Shown in pieces: positions 37,293 to 47,646 of a stretch of 64,000 nt of DNA. Within the stretch, counting starts at the first letter, position 1, and every line of letters begins with the position of its first letter. The notes below the pieces were generated by a model. That model ran no database searches. It saw nothing but the letters and a program-made list of their open reading frames with translations, and was not told the DNA's origin. This stretch comes from Steroidobacteraceae bacterium (lineage in GTDB: Bacteria > Pseudomonadota > Gammaproteobacteria > Steroidobacterales > Steroidobacteraceae), in NCBI GenBank assembly GCA_019634895.1, contig JAHCAM010000003.1:103423-167422 (forward strand). Direction: 5' to 3'. A program made the position numbers and the translations under genes.

Positions 37293-37985
37293 CTAGACGC
37301 CGGCGACGCCGGCCGCAGTCGCCGGCTGCACGAAGGGCTTGCGCGACTCCAGCCAGGACCACAGCGCGTCCCACTGCGCGAGCTCCGGCTGCACGCGCGC
37401 GGGGTTCATCTCGTGCAGGCCGAGGCCGTGTTCGCCCGCGTACACGTAGCTCTGCGAATCGCGCAGCGTGGTGACCACCGGGATCTGCATCTGGTCGAGG
37501 AAGCGCATCAGCGTGCGGAAGATGATGGTGTTCGGCCTGACCCGGTTCGCGATCACGCCGAGGCGGTTCTCGCGGCGCTTGATCTTGCCGGAGATCAGCA
37601 GGTGCCCGATGCAGCGCGAACAGGCATGGATGTCGGCGTCCGAAGGCATCACCGGTACCAGCACTGCGTCCGCATCGCGGACATGCTCGTTGAAGCTCTG
37701 CGGCTGCAGGGCCGCGGGCGTATCGACGACCACACGGTCGGTGCCCGGCGGCACGCGCAGCTGGAAGCTGCGGGTCACCCCGATCGCGCGCGAGAAGGCC
37801 TCCACGCCATGGATCGAGGCACGCGAACGCGGACGCTTCTCCAGCCAGCGCGAACTGGTGCCCTGCGGGTCGAAGTCCATCAGCGCGGTATTGAACCCGC
37901 GGGCCGCGTACATCGCGGCGATGCCCGTCGCGACCGTGGACTTGCCGGAACCGCCCTTGGGATTGAGCAGAACGATGCGGAGCAT
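37293..37985 (-). CDS. ParA-family ATPase (orphan)
   Basis: A 230-residue ATPase of the ParA/MinD superfamily. The deviant Walker A is LNPKGGSGKSTVATG at about 6-20, with the signature Lys. LMDFDPQGTSSRW gives the switch I region and VVVDTPAALQPQ the Walker B region. Such proteins position plasmids, pili, chemoreceptors or other cargo on the nucleoid. No parB or cargo adaptor lies next to it, so the cargo is unknown. The ATG at 37985 is chosen for the motif's distance to the start. It precedes the TonB receptor by nine bases and may lead that directon. Confidence 0.82.
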   Translation of the reverse strand: MLRIVLLNPKGGSGKSTVATGIAAMYAARGFNTALMDFDPQGTSSRWLEKRPRSRASIHGVEAFSRAIGVTRSFQLRVPPGTDRVVVDTPAALQPQSFNEHVRDADAVLVPVMPSDADIHACSRCIGHLLISGKIKRRENRLGVIANRVRPNTIIFRTLMRFLDQMQIPVVTTLRDSQSYVYAGEHGLGLHEMNPARVQPELAQWDALWSWLESRKPFVQPATAAGVAGV

Positions 37986-38077
37986 GGCACCCCCGGAGCC
38001 GACCATTGAGAGTACGCCCGCAGCCGCCCGCCGGGCAAGGCGGCCGCCTCAGGCCGCGCGACCCTCAGCCCGCCCGC

Positions 38078-38083
38078 TATACT
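38078..38083 (+). promoter_or_regulatory. Candidate -10 element (TATACT) for the NDH-2 gene
   Basis: TATACT lies 31 bases upstream of the GTG start of the oxidoreductase gene, in the intergenic region divergent from parA. The -35 region is weak. It is the only promoter-like sequence in this 129-base space. Confidence 0.45.
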
Positions 38084-38114
38084 GGCGGAAACTCCTTCAC
38101 AGCCAAGGCCTTAG

Positions 38115-39362
38115 GTGATTCGTCCGCAAGTCGTCATCGTCGGGGCCGGGTTCGGCGGGTTGGCCGTCGCCCGGGGGCTCGCGCGTGCGCCAGCGGATGT
38201 CACGCTGATCGACCGGCACAACCATCACCTGTTCCAGCCGCTGCTCTACCAGGTCGCGACCGCGGGACTTTCGCCGGCCGAAATCGCCTGGCCGGTCCGC
38301 CGCCTGGTGCGCGGGCAGGCGAACACGCGGGTGCTGATGGGCGAAGTCACGGCCGTGGACCCCGCACGCCGCGTGGTGATGCTGGGCGACGGGCCCGTCG
38401 CCTGGGACTGGCTGGTGCTGGCGACCGGCGCGACGCACGGGTACTTCGGTCACGACGAGTGGGCCGTACATGCGCCCGGCCTCAAGAACCTCGACGACGC
38501 GACCGCGATCCGCGGCCGCCTGCTGCTCGCCTTCGAACGCGCCGAGATGGCTTCCAACCCGGACATCGCACGCCGTCTGCTCACGATCGCGATCGTCGGC
38601 GGCGGGCCGACCGGCGTGGAAGTGTCCGGCGCGATCGCGGAACTCGCCAGGCGCGCGCTCGCCGCCGATTTCCGCGCCATCGACCCGGCCCAGGCACGCG
38701 TGGTGCTGATCGAAGCCGGCCCGCGCCTGCTGCCGAACTTTCCCGAGCCGTTGTCGCGCTACACGGCCGACGCGCTCGGCAAGCTGGGCGTCGAGGTGCG
38801 GCTCGGGACACCGGTGAGCTGCTGCGACGCGGATGGCGTCACCGTGGGCGCCGAGCGGGTTCCCGCCGCGACGATCGTCTGGGCCGCAGGCGTCACCGCA
38901 TCACCCGCCGCGTCCTGGCTCGGCATCGCCGGCGACCGCGCCGGGCGCGTGCCCGTCGGTTCCGATCTCACGGCGCCGGGCCATGACCATATATATGTGA
39001 TCGGCGACACCGCGCTGGTGCGCGATGCGCGCGGCAAGCCGCTGCCCGGCATCGCGCCGGTCGCCAAGCAGCAGGGCGCCTGGGTCGCGCGGGCGATCCG
39101 GGCGCGGATGGTGGGCAGACCGGTGCGGGCATTCACGTACCGCGACGCCGGACTGCTCGCCACCATCGGGCGCAAGTCCGCGGTGATCGCGTATCGACGG
39201 CTTAAGCTGCGCGGCTGGCCAGCCTGGTGGCTGTGGGGCGCCGCACACATCTACTTCCTGGTGAGCCTGCGCAACCGGCTGCTCGTGGTGACGCAGTGGC
39301 TGTGGTCCTACTTCGCGTTCGAGCGCGGGGCGCGGCTCATCACGGGAGTCAGGCCGCGATAG
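38115..39362 (+). CDS. ndh: Type II NADH dehydrogenase-like FAD oxidoreductase
   Basis: A 415-residue flavoprotein at the cytoplasmic face of the membrane that passes electrons from NADH to quinone without pumping protons. FAD site: VVIVGAGFGGLAVARGL at residue 6. NHHLFQPLLYQVATAGLSP matches the NDH-2 family. NAD site: TIAIVGGGPTGVEVSGAIAE at about 157. The flavin-closing motif is IYVIGDTALV, and the C-terminus has an amphipathic membrane-attachment segment (WWLWGAAHIYFLVSLRNRLL). The start is GTG. Confidence 0.88.
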   Translation: MIRPQVVIVGAGFGGLAVARGLARAPADVTLIDRHNHHLFQPLLYQVATAGLSPAEIAWPVRRLVRGQANTRVLMGEVTAVDPARRVVMLGDGPVAWDWLVLATGATHGYFGHDEWAVHAPGLKNLDDATAIRGRLLLAFERAEMASNPDIARRLLTIAIVGGGPTGVEVSGAIAELARRALAADFRAIDPAQARVVLIEAGPRLLPNFPEPLSRYTADALGKLGVEVRLGTPVSCCDADGVTVGAERVPAATIVWAAGVTASPAASWLGIAGDRAGRVPVGSDLTAPGHDHIYVIGDTALVRDARGKPLPGIAPVAKQQGAWVARAIRARMVGRPVRAFTYRDAGLLATIGRKSAVIAYRRLKLRGWPAWWLWGAAHIYFLVSLRNRLLVVTQWLWSYFAFERGARLITGVRPR

Positions 39363-39474
39363 CGCCCTCGCTCACTTCAGGAGCTCGATCAGCGTCCTGT
39401 CGCCCGCGAGCCGATCGACGGCGTCCGCACTCCAATCCCGCAGTGGCATGTCGCCGCGTTTCGGAGGAGCGGGT

Positions 39475-39813
39475 ATGTATCGCCTGGCCACCAGTCTCGT
39501 GCTGATTCTGCTTCTCGCCGGCTGCAGCTCGGCCGGCAGCCTCGGGTCGGCCGCCGACCGGCTCGACCGGACGGCGCAGCGATACCATGAGCGAGTCGAT
39601 TCGCGGCCGACCACCAGCCACACCGCGAATGACGCGGCACAACTGGCTGAGGCCGCGCGCGACTTCAATCCGCTACGTCGACCGCGCGCTGAACCACCCC
39701 GACAGCCGCCGCCACCGCTGAACGGCTGTCACCGGACGGATCGGGCTCAACCGGTGAAGCGGCGCCACCAATCGCGCAGCCGGCGCGAGAAGAAGTCGAA
39801 GCCCGGCGCGTAG
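39475..39813 (+). CDS. Small lipoprotein, unknown function
   Basis: 112 residues. A good ribosome-binding site (GGAGGAG) precedes the ATG. A lipoprotein signal peptide has lipobox LLAGC with Cys at about 17. The mature part is short, helical at first (DRLDRTAQRYHERVD) and then Pro/Arg-rich (LRRPRAEPPRQPPPPLNG). The last 67 bases overlap the 3' end of the PBP1b gene on the other strand, so the basic C-terminal tail may be poorly conserved. Confidence 0.6.
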   Translation: MYRLATSLVLILLLAGCSSAGSLGSAADRLDRTAQRYHERVDSRPTTSHTANDAAQLAEAARDFNPLRRPRAEPPRQPPPPLNGCHRTDRAQPVKRRHQSRSRREKKSKPGA

Positions 39814-42071
39814 CAGCCGTCCATGGCCTCGAGCGGCGCGTCGCGCGGCACCGCGACCGCGATCACTTCGCCGGCGCAGCCGGGCTCGGTCACGAGGCCG
39901 GTCTCGTAGTCGATCCACACCTCGTCGAGCGCTGCGGGCATCGGCGCCTGCCACGACGTCGCTCCAACTGCCGTCATGACGGCGGACCAGACCGGCAGCG
40001 CACCCTCCGCGCCGGTGAGGCCGGTAGGCGCGTTGTCGTCGTACCCGATCCAGACCGTGACCAGATGGCTGCCCGAGAATCCGGCGAACCAGCTGTCGCG
40101 GAGGTCCGACGAAGTGCCGGTCTTGCCGGCGGTCACGAGACCGGGCGGCAGCGACGCCGCGCCGGCACGGCCGGTGCCCAGCGTCATGACCTGGGCCAGC
40201 ATGCGATTGAGCTGGTAGACCGAGACCTCGTCGGCCGCACGCTGCGCCGCGGGCGGCGTGCGGCGCAGGGCCTGGCCGTCGGGCGTGATGAAAGCCCGCA
40301 CCGCGAATGGCGCGTGGGTGATGCCGCCGGCAGCAAACCCGCCATAGACCTGCGCCACTTCGAGCGGAGTCAGCTCGACGGCGCCGAGCAGGAGCGCCGG
40401 CAACTTCGGCGGCCTGCGTTCAAGGCCGAGCTCGCCGAACTTGGCCGTAACCGGGCCGAGCCCCACCTCGAGCCCGAGCTGTACCGTGGCCAGATTGCGC
40501 GATTCCGTCAGCGCGCGCACCAGCGGCAGCGGTCCCCTCGTCTCCAGGTCGAAATTCTGCGGGCGCCAGTTCTGCCCGCCCGCCATGCGGATCTCGATCG
40601 GCTCGTCGTGGAGCACGCTTGCGGCGTGATAGTGGCCGGTTTCGAGCGCCGCCAGATAGACGATCGGCTTGACCAGCGATCCGATTGGCCGGCGCGCGTC
40701 GAGCGCACGGTTGAACCCGGCCACGCGGGATTCCCGCCCGCCGACGATCGCGAGCACCTCTCCGGTCTGCGGCTGGGTGACGACCAGCGCGCCCTCGAGC
40801 CGGCGGTCCTTCGACCGCTGGCGGCGGTCGAGCCGCGCCAGCTGCTGGGTCAAGGCACGTTCGGCTATCGCCTGCACCCGCGGATCCAGCGTCGTGAAGA
40901 CCTGCATGCCTTGCCGCGCGGGTTCCTCGCCGCGGGATTCGCGGCGCAGCTCGCGGCGGACGAAATCGAGGAAGGCCGGGTAATAGCCCTCGGTCGCGCG
41001 CGGCACGACGCCCAGCGGAAGCCTGGCGGCGGCTTCCGCCTCGGCCGGCGTGACGACGCGGAATTCCGCCAGTCGCGCGATGACGAAGTCGCGGCGGGCC
41101 TTGGCGCGTTCGGGCTGCGTGCGGGGATTGTAGTGGGACGGGCCGCGTACGATGCCCACGAGGAGCGCCGTCTCCGCAAGATCCAGTTCGTCCAGCGGCT
41201 TGCCGAAGTAGTAGCGGCTGCCGAGCCCGAAGCCGTGGATTGCGCGCTCGCCGTCCTGGCCGAGGTAGATCTCGTTGACGTAGGCGTTCATGACCTCGGG
41301 CTTGCTCGCGCGCCGTTCGAGCAGCATCGCCATGAGCGCTTCCTGCGCCTTGCGCCGCAGCGAGCGGCGCTCATCGAGGAACCAGCTCTTGACGAGCTGC
41401 TGGGTGAGCGTGCTGCCGCCCTGCTCGACGCGCCCGGCGCGCAGGTTCGCCCAGGCCGCGCGTGCGATCGCCTTCGGGTCGATGCCCGGGTGGGAATCGA
41501 AACTGCGGTCCTCGATCACCTTGAGGGCCGCCGGCAGCAGCGGTGGCACGTCGCCGGGAGCGACGACAATGCGATCCTCGCCGTGCACCGGGAACAGGCT
41601 GCCGATCAGGAGCGGCTCGAAGCTGGCGACGGCCAGACCGCGACCGGCGGAGTCGGTCAGCGAGCGAATGGCGTCGCCATCCGCGGTGACGCGCAGCAGC
41701 TGCGTCTCGCGCTGGCGGTCGGCAAAGCGCGCCTTGCGCAGCATGACATCGAATCGCGTTCCCAGCCGCCGATAGCTGCCAGGCTTCGCGCCACTGCCGG
41801 ACTGGTAGCCCAGGCGCTTCAGTTCCTGTTCCAGCGCAGCCGCCGGCAGCGGCAGCCCCGGGCGCAGTTCGAGCGGGCGCGCAAAGACCTGAGTCGGCAC
41901 GTCCCAGCGCCGACCCATGAACTGCCTGGCGACGACGTGGTCGAGCCAGGCGACGTACAGGCTGCCGGTGGTCACTATCACGAGCAAAGCGCCGAACAGG
42001 AGACGCCGGCGCCAGGACAGCCTGGCGACCGCTCGGGTTCGCGTTGCGTGCGGGTCGCCCAGAAGCGCCAC
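39747..42071 (-). CDS. mrcB: Penicillin-binding protein 1b-type glycosyltransferase/transpeptidase
   Basis: Bifunctional peptidoglycan synthase, 774 residues. Membrane anchor (LLFGALLVIVTTGSLYVAW, about 25-45); UB2H domain (FARPLELRPGLPL ... ELKRLGYQ), which binds the outer-membrane activator LpoB in enteric bacteria; GT51 domain with EDRSFDSHPGID and QGGSTLTQQLVK; transpeptidase with SLVKP (Ser nucleophile, SxxK), SRN (SxN) and KTGTS (KTG). The start is GTG at 42071. It may be paired with the lipoprotein gene converging on it, but that protein does not look like LpoB. Confidence 0.94.
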   Translation of the reverse strand: MALLGDPHATRTRAVARLSWRRRLLFGALLVIVTTGSLYVAWLDHVVARQFMGRRWDVPTQVFARPLELRPGLPLPAAALEQELKRLGYQSGSGAKPGSYRRLGTRFDVMLRKARFADRQRETQLLRVTADGDAIRSLTDSAGRGLAVASFEPLLIGSLFPVHGEDRIVVAPGDVPPLLPAALKVIEDRSFDSHPGIDPKAIARAAWANLRAGRVEQGGSTLTQQLVKSWFLDERRSLRRKAQEALMAMLLERRASKPEVMNAYVNEIYLGQDGERAIHGFGLGSRYYFGKPLDELDLAETALLVGIVRGPSHYNPRTQPERAKARRDFVIARLAEFRVVTPAEAEAAARLPLGVVPRATEGYYPAFLDFVRRELRRESRGEEPARQGMQVFTTLDPRVQAIAERALTQQLARLDRRQRSKDRRLEGALVVTQPQTGEVLAIVGGRESRVAGFNRALDARRPIGSLVKPIVYLAALETGHYHAASVLHDEPIEIRMAGGQNWRPQNFDLETRGPLPLVRALTESRNLATVQLGLEVGLGPVTAKFGELGLERRPPKLPALLLGAVELTPLEVAQVYGGFAAGGITHAPFAVRAFITPDGQALRRTPPAAQRAADEVSVYQLNRMLAQVMTLGTGRAGAASLPPGLVTAGKTGTSSDLRDSWFAGFSGSHLVTVWIGYDDNAPTGLTGAEGALPVWSAVMTAVGATSWQAPMPAALDEVWIDYETGLVTEPGCAGEVIAVAVPRDAPLEAMDGCYAPGFDFFSRRLRDWWRRFTG

Positions 42072-42159
42072 CTGTACCTGCCTGCCGGGTGCCGGCGGAC
42101 AATGTACGCCTTGAGACGCCAGGCGGAGGTGTTTGTTTCACCGACCGCGAGTCAAGCGG

Positions 42160-43152
42160 TCAGCCGGGACCGGGCCGGCACTCCGAACTCCTGCCCCCGT
42201 TCGCGCGCAGCATGTCCACGTAGTATTCCGCATAGCCCAGCGCCATGCGGCGCATGCGCTCGTCACCGAGCAGCGATGCCACCCCGGCCTGCCAGCCCGC
42301 CGCACACTGCTGCGGCGCGGCATCGCTGGTCACGCAATCCATGAACGCGTTGAATGCCCCGCGATAGGTATCGAACTGCACGCGGCTCATGGGTTCGCCG
42401 TGCCCGGGAATCGCCGACCTGAATGGCACGGCCCAGACCTCGTCGAGCGCAGCGCGCCACTGGTCGGGACAAGCGGTTTCGAAGAAAGGCGCGGGCAGCG
42501 TCACCAGGTCGCCGACAACCGCGACGCCGGTCCTGCGGTCGTAGATCCAGATGTCCGCCTCCGTGACCGCGCGGTCTGTCACGCGCAGGTCGAGCTTGCG
42601 GCCGGCGAGGCGGCGCAGGCCGCCCTTTCCGACGACCACGTCGGGCCGCAGGCTTTCGCGCTCCGCCATCGTCTGCACGAAGATCTCGATTTCGTCCTTC
42701 TCGGCCGCGCTCACGTCCGGGTCCTCGAGCCGCGGCCGCTGGGCCACGAGATTGCGCGCCAGGAACCCGCCGTCCGCGAGCGCGCGATCCACGGCAGCCG
42801 TCGCGTACAGCCGCGCGCCCGGGTGAGCCGCCTTGATGCGTCCGTTGCCGCTCGAGTGATCCAGATGCCAGTGCGTGTTGACGATCGTGGCCACGGGCTT
42901 TCCGCGCGCCGCGGCCAACGCGAGGATCGCGTCGCTGTGCCAGGCGTGTCGCCCCGTGTCGATCACGACCAGGCCCTCGGGCGCCTCGAAAACCACGGTG
43001 TTCCCGTCCGGTCCGCGCATGGGCAGCATGTCCCCGCGCAGCAACGTGACGCCCGGTGCGATCGTTTCGGGCGGCGGCGCCGTGACCGGCCGTGCGGCAG
43101 CCGACGCACACGACGTGACGCTGGCAACCAGCACGACGATGATGGATTTCAT
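42160..43152 (-). CDS. Exported metallo-beta-lactamase-fold hydrolase
   Basis: 330 residues with an export signal, possibly a lipoprotein (MKSIIVVLVASVTSCASA). The MBL zinc motif is NTHWHLDHSSGNG at about 94, with further ligand segments VVGDLVTL and IPGHGEPM. It resembles the SoxH/quinoprotein-associated subgroup of MBL proteins rather than true beta-lactamases; the substrate is unknown. The ATG at 43152 has GGGAG upstream and is preferred over a TTG two codons before. Confidence 0.83.
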   Translation of the reverse strand: MKSIIVVLVASVTSCASAAARPVTAPPPETIAPGVTLLRGDMLPMRGPDGNTVVFEAPEGLVVIDTGRHAWHSDAILALAAARGKPVATIVNTHWHLDHSSGNGRIKAAHPGARLYATAAVDRALADGGFLARNLVAQRPRLEDPDVSAAEKDEIEIFVQTMAERESLRPDVVVGKGGLRRLAGRKLDLRVTDRAVTEADIWIYDRRTGVAVVGDLVTLPAPFFETACPDQWRAALDEVWAVPFRSAIPGHGEPMSRVQFDTYRGAFNAFMDCVTSDAAPQQCAAGWQAGVASLLGDERMRRMALGYAEYYVDMLRANGGRSSECRPGPG

Positions 43153-43275
43153 GCGCAACTCCCGCTCCGCGCGATTCGCGCGCTTCCCGCCAATCCTAGG
43201 GCGGGCAGAATGGCGGCGGTCGACACCCGCGACGGGGCGTGGCCGGCGTGAGGCGGGCGTATGCGCCGCCGCCCG

Positions 43276-43806
43276 TCAGGGTTGCGGCGACGCGAACACT
43301 TGCACCCAGAAAATGCGCCCGGCCGCTCGCGGCTCGACTGCGTGACCGGCGCCCAGCTCGGTGAAGTCCGGGTCCATGATGTTGGCGCAGTGGCGCGGGC
43401 TCTTGAGCCAGCCCGCGACGACGGTCTCCGCCGTCGGCTGGCCGGAAGCGATGTTCTCTCCGGTGAAGCGCCAGCGGTAGCCGGCGCGCGTGACGCGCAG
43501 GGCAGGCGTGCTACCGTCGTGCCCGGCGTGGTCCAGCTCGCCACGCGAGGCCATGTCGCGGGCGTGGGCGAGCGCAACGCTCTGCAGCGTGGCGGAGAAC
43601 ACCAGTGGTGGTGCCGCGCCGTGGCGTTTCCAGCCGCAGCGTCGCGGCTGCGACCGCGCCTCGTTTACGAGCTGCAGGATGCGCTGGCCGGCGTCTCCAT
43701 CGACGATCCCGGCTTGGGCGACGCGCGAGCGGTCGATGGCGGGCCCCATCGCGAGCACGGCCAGCAGCAACGGAATGCAGCAGACGGCTTTCATGGCGTA
43801 TCGCAT
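43276..43806 (-). CDS. Exported CAP-domain (SCP/PR-1-like) protein
   Basis: About 176 residues with signal peptide (MKAVCCIPLLLAVLAMGPA). The CAP fold is shown by ILQLVNEARSQPRRCG, LQSVALAHARDMASRG, GENIASGQPTAETVVAGWLKSPRHCANIMDPDFTELGAG and the closing WVQVFASPQP. Bacterial YkwD-like CAP proteins are secreted and of largely unknown function. Three in-frame ATGs (43815, 43806, 43794) are possible starts. It is divergent from the RHH gene. Confidence 0.85.
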   Translation of the reverse strand: MRYAMKAVCCIPLLLAVLAMGPAIDRSRVAQAGIVDGDAGQRILQLVNEARSQPRRCGWKRHGAAPPLVFSATLQSVALAHARDMASRGELDHAGHDGSTPALRVTRAGYRWRFTGENIASGQPTAETVVAGWLKSPRHCANIMDPDFTELGAGHAVEPRAAGRIFWVQVFASPQP

Positions 43807-43846
43807 ACCGGCCATTCTGCCAGCGGGTGACGCGCTGCGCCGCTGC

Positions 43847-43852
43847 TACAAT
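43847..43852 (+). promoter_or_regulatory. Candidate -10 element (TACAAT) for the RHH gene
   Basis: TACAAT lies 31 bases before the RHH gene's ATG, with GGAG as ribosome-binding site in between. The -35 region is not obvious. Confidence 0.4.
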
Positions 43853-43883
43853 CCGTGGCCGTACGGTTCCCGGAGCGATTCCG

Positions 43884-44138
43884 ATGCCGCAGAAGAAGGA
43901 TCGCAGCAAGCGGGTGTTCACCGGCGTCTATTTCGACCGCGCGCAGCACGATGCGCTGCGCGCGCTCTCGGATCGCACGCGCGTGCCGCTCGCGGCCTAC
44001 TTGCGCGAAGCCGTGGACATGCTGCTCGACAAGTACGGCGCCAGGGCTTCCCGGGCGCGCACCAGGCCGCCCAGGACGCAGGCGGGCCAGCCGCTGACCG
44101 GGCGGGGGCTGCGGGGCCGTCAGGACCCCGGGTCCTGA
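43884..44138 (+). CDS. Ribbon-helix-helix domain protein
   Basis: 84 residues. A beta strand (KRVFTGVYFD) and two helices (RAQHDALRALSDRT, AAYLREAVDMLLDKYG) form a ribbon-helix-helix DNA-binding fold like CopG-type repressors. A basic, disordered tail (RARTRPPRTQAGQPL) follows. No toxin gene adjoins, so an antitoxin role is not supported; it may regulate genes nearby. It ends 19 bases inside the convergent arginase gene. Confidence 0.65.
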   Translation: MPQKKDRSKRVFTGVYFDRAQHDALRALSDRTRVPLAAYLREAVDMLLDKYGARASRARTRPPRTQAGQPLTGRGLRGRQDPGS

Positions 44139-45049
44139 GTCCGGCGCATCAGCGTGCTCTTGCCGAACAGCGAGCCCACCAGGTCGACGACGACCCCGGC
44201 CGTGCGATTGTGCACGTCGAGTGCGGGGTTGAGCTCGGTGACGTCGAGCGACGCCAGGAGCCCGGTGTCCGCCACCATTTCCATGCACAGTTGCGCCTCG
44301 CGGTAGGACGGGCCGCCCGGCACGGTCGTGCCGACGCCGGGCGCGATGTCGGGGTCGAGGAAGTCGACGTCGAGGCTGACGTGCAGGTGAGTGCCGCCGT
44401 CGAGCCCGGCCAGGGCCGCGTTCATCGTCGCGCGCATGCCCTGCTCGTCGATGTAGCGCATGTCGAAGACCTCGAAGCCGAGCTCGTGGACGAAGCGCTT
44501 CTCGCCGGGATCCACGCTGCGGATCCCGATCTGGCGGATCTCGGACGGCCGCAGGGCCGGGCCCTTGCCGCCAATTTCAACGAGCGCCTCGGGCCCGTGG
44601 CCGAGGAGTATCGCGACCGGCATGCCGTGAATATTGCCGCTCGGCGTGAGCACGCTCGTATTGGCGTCCGCGTGGGCGTCGAACCAGAGGACGCGCAGCG
44701 CCTTCCCTGACCGGCGCGCGCGCTGCGCCGCGGCCGCGATCGCGCCGATCGCGAGCGAGTGATCGCCGCCGATGAGAATGGGCAGCCGTCCCGCCGCGTA
44801 CTCTGCGCGGCAGGCCTCGAATACGGCGCGATTCCACGCGACGACCTGGGGCAGGTGGCGGTAGCCTTCTACGGGCGGCAGGCCCGGATTGCCCGGTCCC
44901 TGGAGATTGCCGCGGTCGGCCACCTCGACACCCTGTGAATCGAGCATGGCCTGCAGCTGCGCCACGCGCAGCGCCTCCGGACCCATGGACGCGCCGCGGG
45001 TGCCGGCGCCGACGTCCGTGGGTGCGCCGACGAGCGATACCTTCTTCAC
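44120..45049 (-). CDS. rocF: Arginase
   Basis: A 309-residue manganese enzyme hydrolysing arginine to ornithine and urea. The start is MKKVSLVGAPTDVGAGTRGASMGPEALR, which is why the GTG at 45049 is chosen. Metal motifs: LIGGDHSLA, WFDAHADANT and HVSLDVDFLDPDIAPGVGTT; a further conserved segment is ASLDVTELNP. Ornithine could supply polyamine synthesis for the homospermidine synthase at 17662-19092. It is divergent from the PAP2 gene. Confidence 0.93.
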   Translation of the reverse strand: MKKVSLVGAPTDVGAGTRGASMGPEALRVAQLQAMLDSQGVEVADRGNLQGPGNPGLPPVEGYRHLPQVVAWNRAVFEACRAEYAAGRLPILIGGDHSLAIGAIAAAAQRARRSGKALRVLWFDAHADANTSVLTPSGNIHGMPVAILLGHGPEALVEIGGKGPALRPSEIRQIGIRSVDPGEKRFVHELGFEVFDMRYIDEQGMRATMNAALAGLDGGTHLHVSLDVDFLDPDIAPGVGTTVPGGPSYREAQLCMEMVADTGLLASLDVTELNPALDVHNRTAGVVVDLVGSLFGKSTLMRRTQDPGS

Positions 45050-45160
45050 AACTTTCGCGATTGGCTTGTCCGCCTGCCCGCGTCCAACCGGGTGTGCGCC
45101 GCCAATGATGGACCGAAGGTCCGGGTGCCGCAACGCCCATCGTCGCGCGAGTTGCTGCCC

Positions 45161-45957
45161 ATGACCGAAGCCCACCGCCGATATCTCAGCACCCTGCAGG
45201 CCGCGTCGGCCGCGGCATTGGCACGCTTCGGGAAATACCTGGAACGTCGGCGCACGCGCACGATTTTCGCGTCTTTCCTGGCATCTTCGCTGCTGCTGGC
45301 GGCGTTCTCCGGCATCGACATCAGCATCTCGGGAATGTTCTTCGACCACGGGTTCCACCTGGCAAGCCAGCGCTGGGCGAACCTCCTGCATGACAGCGTG
45401 CGCGACTTCATCGTTCTCGCAACGGTGTCGGTCGCCGGGATCTACGTCTTCAACCGCGTAACGAGGCGCAAGCTGTTCGCAGTCGACGGCAGGAAGGTCG
45501 CCTACCTGCTCCTGGTCCTGGTTCTCGGGGCCGGCCTGATCGTCAACGTGGCGCTCAAGGACAACTTCGGCCGCGCCAGGCCGAGGGACATCGCGGAGTT
45601 CGGCGGTTCCGAGCAGTTCACCCCGGCGTTCGTGATCTCCGACGCCTGCGACCACAACTGCTCGTTCTCGTCGGGCGATTCGGCGGGCGCATTCTTCGCA
45701 CTGGCGTTCGTCCTGACGGCAACGAGGAAACGAGCGGTCTCCACGGTGGGCGTCGGGTTTGGTGTCCTGGTCTCGGCTGCCAGGATCGCCACCGGCGCCC
45801 ATTTCTTCTCGGATACGGTGGTCTCGTTCTTCGTGATGCTGATCGTGGCGGACTTTCTCCAGTTCCACATGCTGGGCCCGGATCCCGAGCCGCTGGCGCA
45901 CAAACCGGCGGCGGAAACCGGCATCCTGATCGGCGCGGCCGGGAAGTCCCTGCCGTG

Positions 45958-45958
<1 letters not shown>
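45161..45958 (+). CDS. PAP2-family lipid A phosphatase-like protein
   Basis: 265 residues, about six membrane helices. Motifs: LKDNFGRARPRDIAEFGG (KxxxxxxRP), CSFSSGDSAGAFF, in which the usual PSGH His is Asp, and SAARIATGAHFFSDT (SRxxxxxH-like; Ser-Ala-Ala-Arg). The CSFxSGDxA form resembles some LpxE-like phosphatases, so it may still act. The gene stop overlaps the start of the EptA-like gene, and together they suggest replacement of a lipid A phosphate by phosphoethanolamine. The ATG at 45161 is preferred over a GTG at 45092. Confidence 0.85.
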
Positions 45959-47625
<1,667 letters not shown>

Positions 47626-47646
47626 AACTCGTGGACTGCGGATCGG

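Noticed and set aside
39372..39450. A 25-codon minus-strand frame (MPLRDWSADAVDRLAG...) before the lipoprotein gene
   Set aside because: Too short, no clear ribosome-binding site and no recognisable domain; it may be coincidental.
43884..44138. The RHH protein as an antitoxin
   Set aside because: No toxin-like gene is adjacent; the neighbours are a CAP protein and arginase.
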